From Pteria penguin (lineage: Eukaryota > Mollusca > Bivalvia > Pterioida > Pteriidae), in NCBI GenBank assembly GCA_035048485.1, contig CM068580.1, positions 38,226,085-38,290,084 of the forward strand: a DNA stretch of 64,000 nucleotides. The letters run 5' to 3'. The notes below the pieces were generated by a model, which saw only the letters and a program-made list of their open reading frames with translations, made no database searches and was not told where the DNA came from. The position numbers and the translations under genes are program-made. Within the stretch, counting starts at the first letter, position 1, and each line of letters begins with the position of its first letter. Of the stretch, positions 61,467 to 64,000 are shown piece after piece.

Positions 61467-61720
61467 TTAACAGCATCGCAAGCCTTACATCACTTCTCCG
61501 TTGTTCCAATGACCTCCATCCTAGCATGATAGATGTAACGCTAGGATAGGGGGATAACTAAGGCAAACCCAAAGAGCAGTCCTGCGCTGGACCATCTCAA
61601 TTTTCATGATATATAAAGCCTGGTGTGGGTCCCACACTCAGGAGGCATACTTAAATTGTGGCCTTACTAATGATGACTGTAACTTAGTCAAAATGCCGCT
61701 TTATGAATGAACTTATTATT
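61467..61720 (-). mobile_element. Degraded LINE reverse-transcriptase C-terminal fragment
   Basis: The minus strand reads LTKLQSSLVRPQFKYAS, stop, VWDPHQ and KIEMVQRRTA, then loses frame. This is the 'LVRPxLEYAxxVWDPHxxxxIxxLExVQRRAAR' block common to CR1/Jockey-type LINEs. Stops show it is dead. It begins right at the end of the composite repeat. Confidence 0.65.
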
Positions 61721-64000
61721 TGTTCCAGAATCTAAATATCGACAACATTTCTCCAAAAAAAGTAAATCTGTTGAACCTCCCAATCCGTGTACTGTATATT
61801 ACCTACATCCATACAGCAGAGACACAGATCTATATACACTCTGCATACAGTAACTGAAATTAATTGAACTTCCGTTAATAATGAAAGAGACATGGACAAC
61901 TTTCAGAGACTGGAAACTCCTTTTCGACTCCTAGCAAAATGAAAGTAATGTATGTCTCCGATAACGATCACACCTGACGCCCAAAGAGAATGGAGAACCT
62001 GAAGCCAAGAAAGACAACTCCTGTAAATTTGGAAAACTTGTAGGTTTTCTGAGAAAGGAGTTGGCCGAAGTCGAAGGACTTGAGTTTTGGATTCTGTGGT
62101 TGTCTCAGTGGTGAGTAATACATATCATTTAAAACGATCATCCTCAAAGAATTACATAAAAGGGATATTGCTAACGCTAGATATATTCAGAATATATTGT
62201 ACAAAATTCAGTCAGAGGAATTTCGAGGTGTGGAAATTGGACAGCTTAGAGGCAAACTACAGACACTCATTTTATGCAGCCCCTCCCTGTAGCATAATAC
62301 ACAGCACACAATATATGTTGTATATTATGACCAGAGGGAGAGGTTTCTGAAAAGAGTGCATGTGAAGCAAATTTAATCATTGGGCCTGGCTAATGGGAAA
62401 TCATTAAAGTGCTATTAGAATGATCACAATGTTTCTATATTATGTGCCTATCTACATAAAAGAGTCGCTCACAAAATATTATGCTCATGCGTGACGCCGA
62501 TCTCAAGATATATACAATAAGCAATAAAAAGTTCGATAGCTTTTTTCAGTAGTTAATCGCCATAATATGTGACGTCAGAAGTTGTACAGGTGCTACTTTT
62601 CCCTGATTTTTCATTATTACGTTAAACTTTGAATTGTGACGTCATACTAAATGACGTTAAAAGTTGTACAAAGGTTCTGTAACAAGTTAAACCGGAAGTC
62701 TTTTATTTTGTACGTGGTACTAGGCAAATCAGTATTTTAAGACATCTCCCAGAGAAATACTTAAGCAGGAAAAAATGTAATTTCTATCAATGGAGGAATA
62801 ATTCAATTAGTATTACATGAAAACGCAAAATTCTCCAGCATTCTAATAGCACTTTAACGTTTTAACTACAAGTACAACGGACAACGAATAAGACAATTTG
62901 GAAAGAATTTCACAAAAAAAACCCCCCAAAAATAAATAATAATAATAATAATACTTCTTGGTGTTTTTACAAGATAGTGCAATGGCCTATCTCCAAAGAA
63001 AGGAGGTTTGGGCAGTAGGAGTTGAGTGAAGTCACAGAATTACTTTCTAGGCCACTATTTTTAAAGTATGTGCAACAAAAATATTCCTACATATACAATT
63101 TGAATACCTTTTCAAGACATGTTCATGAAAACATTTCTGGAAGTCCAAACAAAAAATGATAAAGATTATATGTATCTGATATTTTCATCAAGCAATCAAT
63201 TATTTGTGTCACAATTGTGAATGAGCAATTGTGCTCAGGTGAGCTGTATTGGCCCATTTGGGTCTTTTGTTCTTAGCAATGGCAAAATTTAGGAAAATAT
63301 GTAAGTAATAGTACTAATACTGCTTGTAATAAATAAAGAGGCACTTAATGTTATGAGATACATGTATTATCATCATTCATGCAAGTGGTTTGAACTTCTT
63401 TTGTATTTAGGGCCTAAAATAAAATATGTCATTTCCTTGCACAGGATCTTTTTTAACCACTGACCCTAAAACAGCTTGGCATTTGATTTTAGATAAAATG
63501 GATACAAAATTGATGCATTTTATAAAATCCTGTCTCTTGCATGTATTACCTTTCTATTTATTGTATTTTGAATCCTTTCTTGGGAGTGAAAGTAAATGAG
63601 CACTCAAAATTGACTATTAAATGTAGATTAAAAATTATATAAAATACATCATTTCAACATGAATGAAATAGACATCAATACTGTAGGTACAATTACAGTC
63701 ATACAAATGTTATCATATTTTGCCATGTATTCAATACAAATAAGAAAATTTTTATACCGAGTAATTGAAATAACAAAAAAAAAAAAAAAAAAGAAAAGTG
63801 AAACAGAATGAAACTTTAAAACTTTTCACCACCTCTGTACCCTAATTTTTTCAGTCTGATGGTAGGAATACAGCTATGAAAATATATTTTGTTTTGGCAA
63901 TTTTATCTAATTATTATACATCTACATGTACATCTACATGGGCACTATACATGTATATCTAAATGGATGTATATACATGTATTATATATTCATCTCTTTT
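61721..64000. other. Gene-free end of window
   Basis: No recognised gene. An (AAT)n lies at 62935-62955. The fragment GTGCTCAGGTGAGCTGTATT plus GGCCCATTTGGGTCTTTTGT at 63231-63270 is a stray end of the 'CACCTGAGCC' family. The ORF at 62087-62350 has no family features. An A run lies at 63776-63792. Confidence 0.6.

Overview
The window is animal nuclear DNA, most likely from a bivalve mollusc. It is AT-rich and intron-rich with GT-AG introns. It is full of short mobile repeats of kinds common in bivalve genomes: tRNA-headed SINEs, families beginning AACAAGA, long (TA)n tracts and frequent ACATGTAC words. No species can be named from the sequence alone.

Five host genes can be reconstructed. 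(1) The 3' part of ribosomal protein S7 (RPS7, + strand, exons from 81 to 9164); its 5' exons lie before the window. A complete hAT DNA transposon of about 4.5 kb, carrying an intron-containing transposase gene in reverse orientation, sits in the intron after the first visible exon. (2) UBE2W, an N-terminal-priming ubiquitin-conjugating enzyme, on the - strand (15882-21141), six exons, 151 residues. (3) BPNT2/IMPAD1, the Golgi PAP phosphatase, on the + strand (21355-30248), five exons, 345 residues. UBE2W and BPNT2 start head to head with 213 bp between their start codons. (4) and (5) Two paralogous GAREM/THEMIS-like CABIT-domain genes in divergent orientation (37180-39483 on -, 48336-52234 on +). 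Each has two coding exons with an intron in the same phase at the same codon. About 8.9 kb of repeat-rich DNA separates them.

Layout: 1-9.2 kb RPS7 with the intronic hAT; 9.5-11.6 kb a MITE, a SINE and a repeat block; 11.6-15.9 kb gene-free AT-rich DNA, probably the UBE2W 3' UTR and spacer; 15.9-21.1 kb UBE2W; 21.4-30.2 kb BPNT2, whose introns hold a dead mariner, two other transposon families and a 65-bp tandem repeat; 30.2-37.2 kb gene-free; 37.2-39.5 kb CABIT gene A; 40.9-47.1 kb a nest of SINEs, (TA)n, a hAT-type MITE with target duplication, a minisatellite, a 5'-truncated LINE and a palindrome; 48.3-52.2 kb CABIT gene B; 54.8-57.1 kb two tandem-repeat elements back to back; 57.5-58 kb a broken reverse transcriptase; 58.9-61.5 kb a large composite repeat; then a LINE fragment and gene-free sequence to the end.

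The genes do not form a pathway. The least explained content is the mobile DNA: several unrelated-looking repeat families share an AACAAGA end followed by a hairpin, and two SINE copies share a body but carry different heads. The divergent CABIT pair is the most interesting protein-coding finding. Gene models were built by hand from splice sites and protein similarity recalled from known families. No search or alignment program was run.
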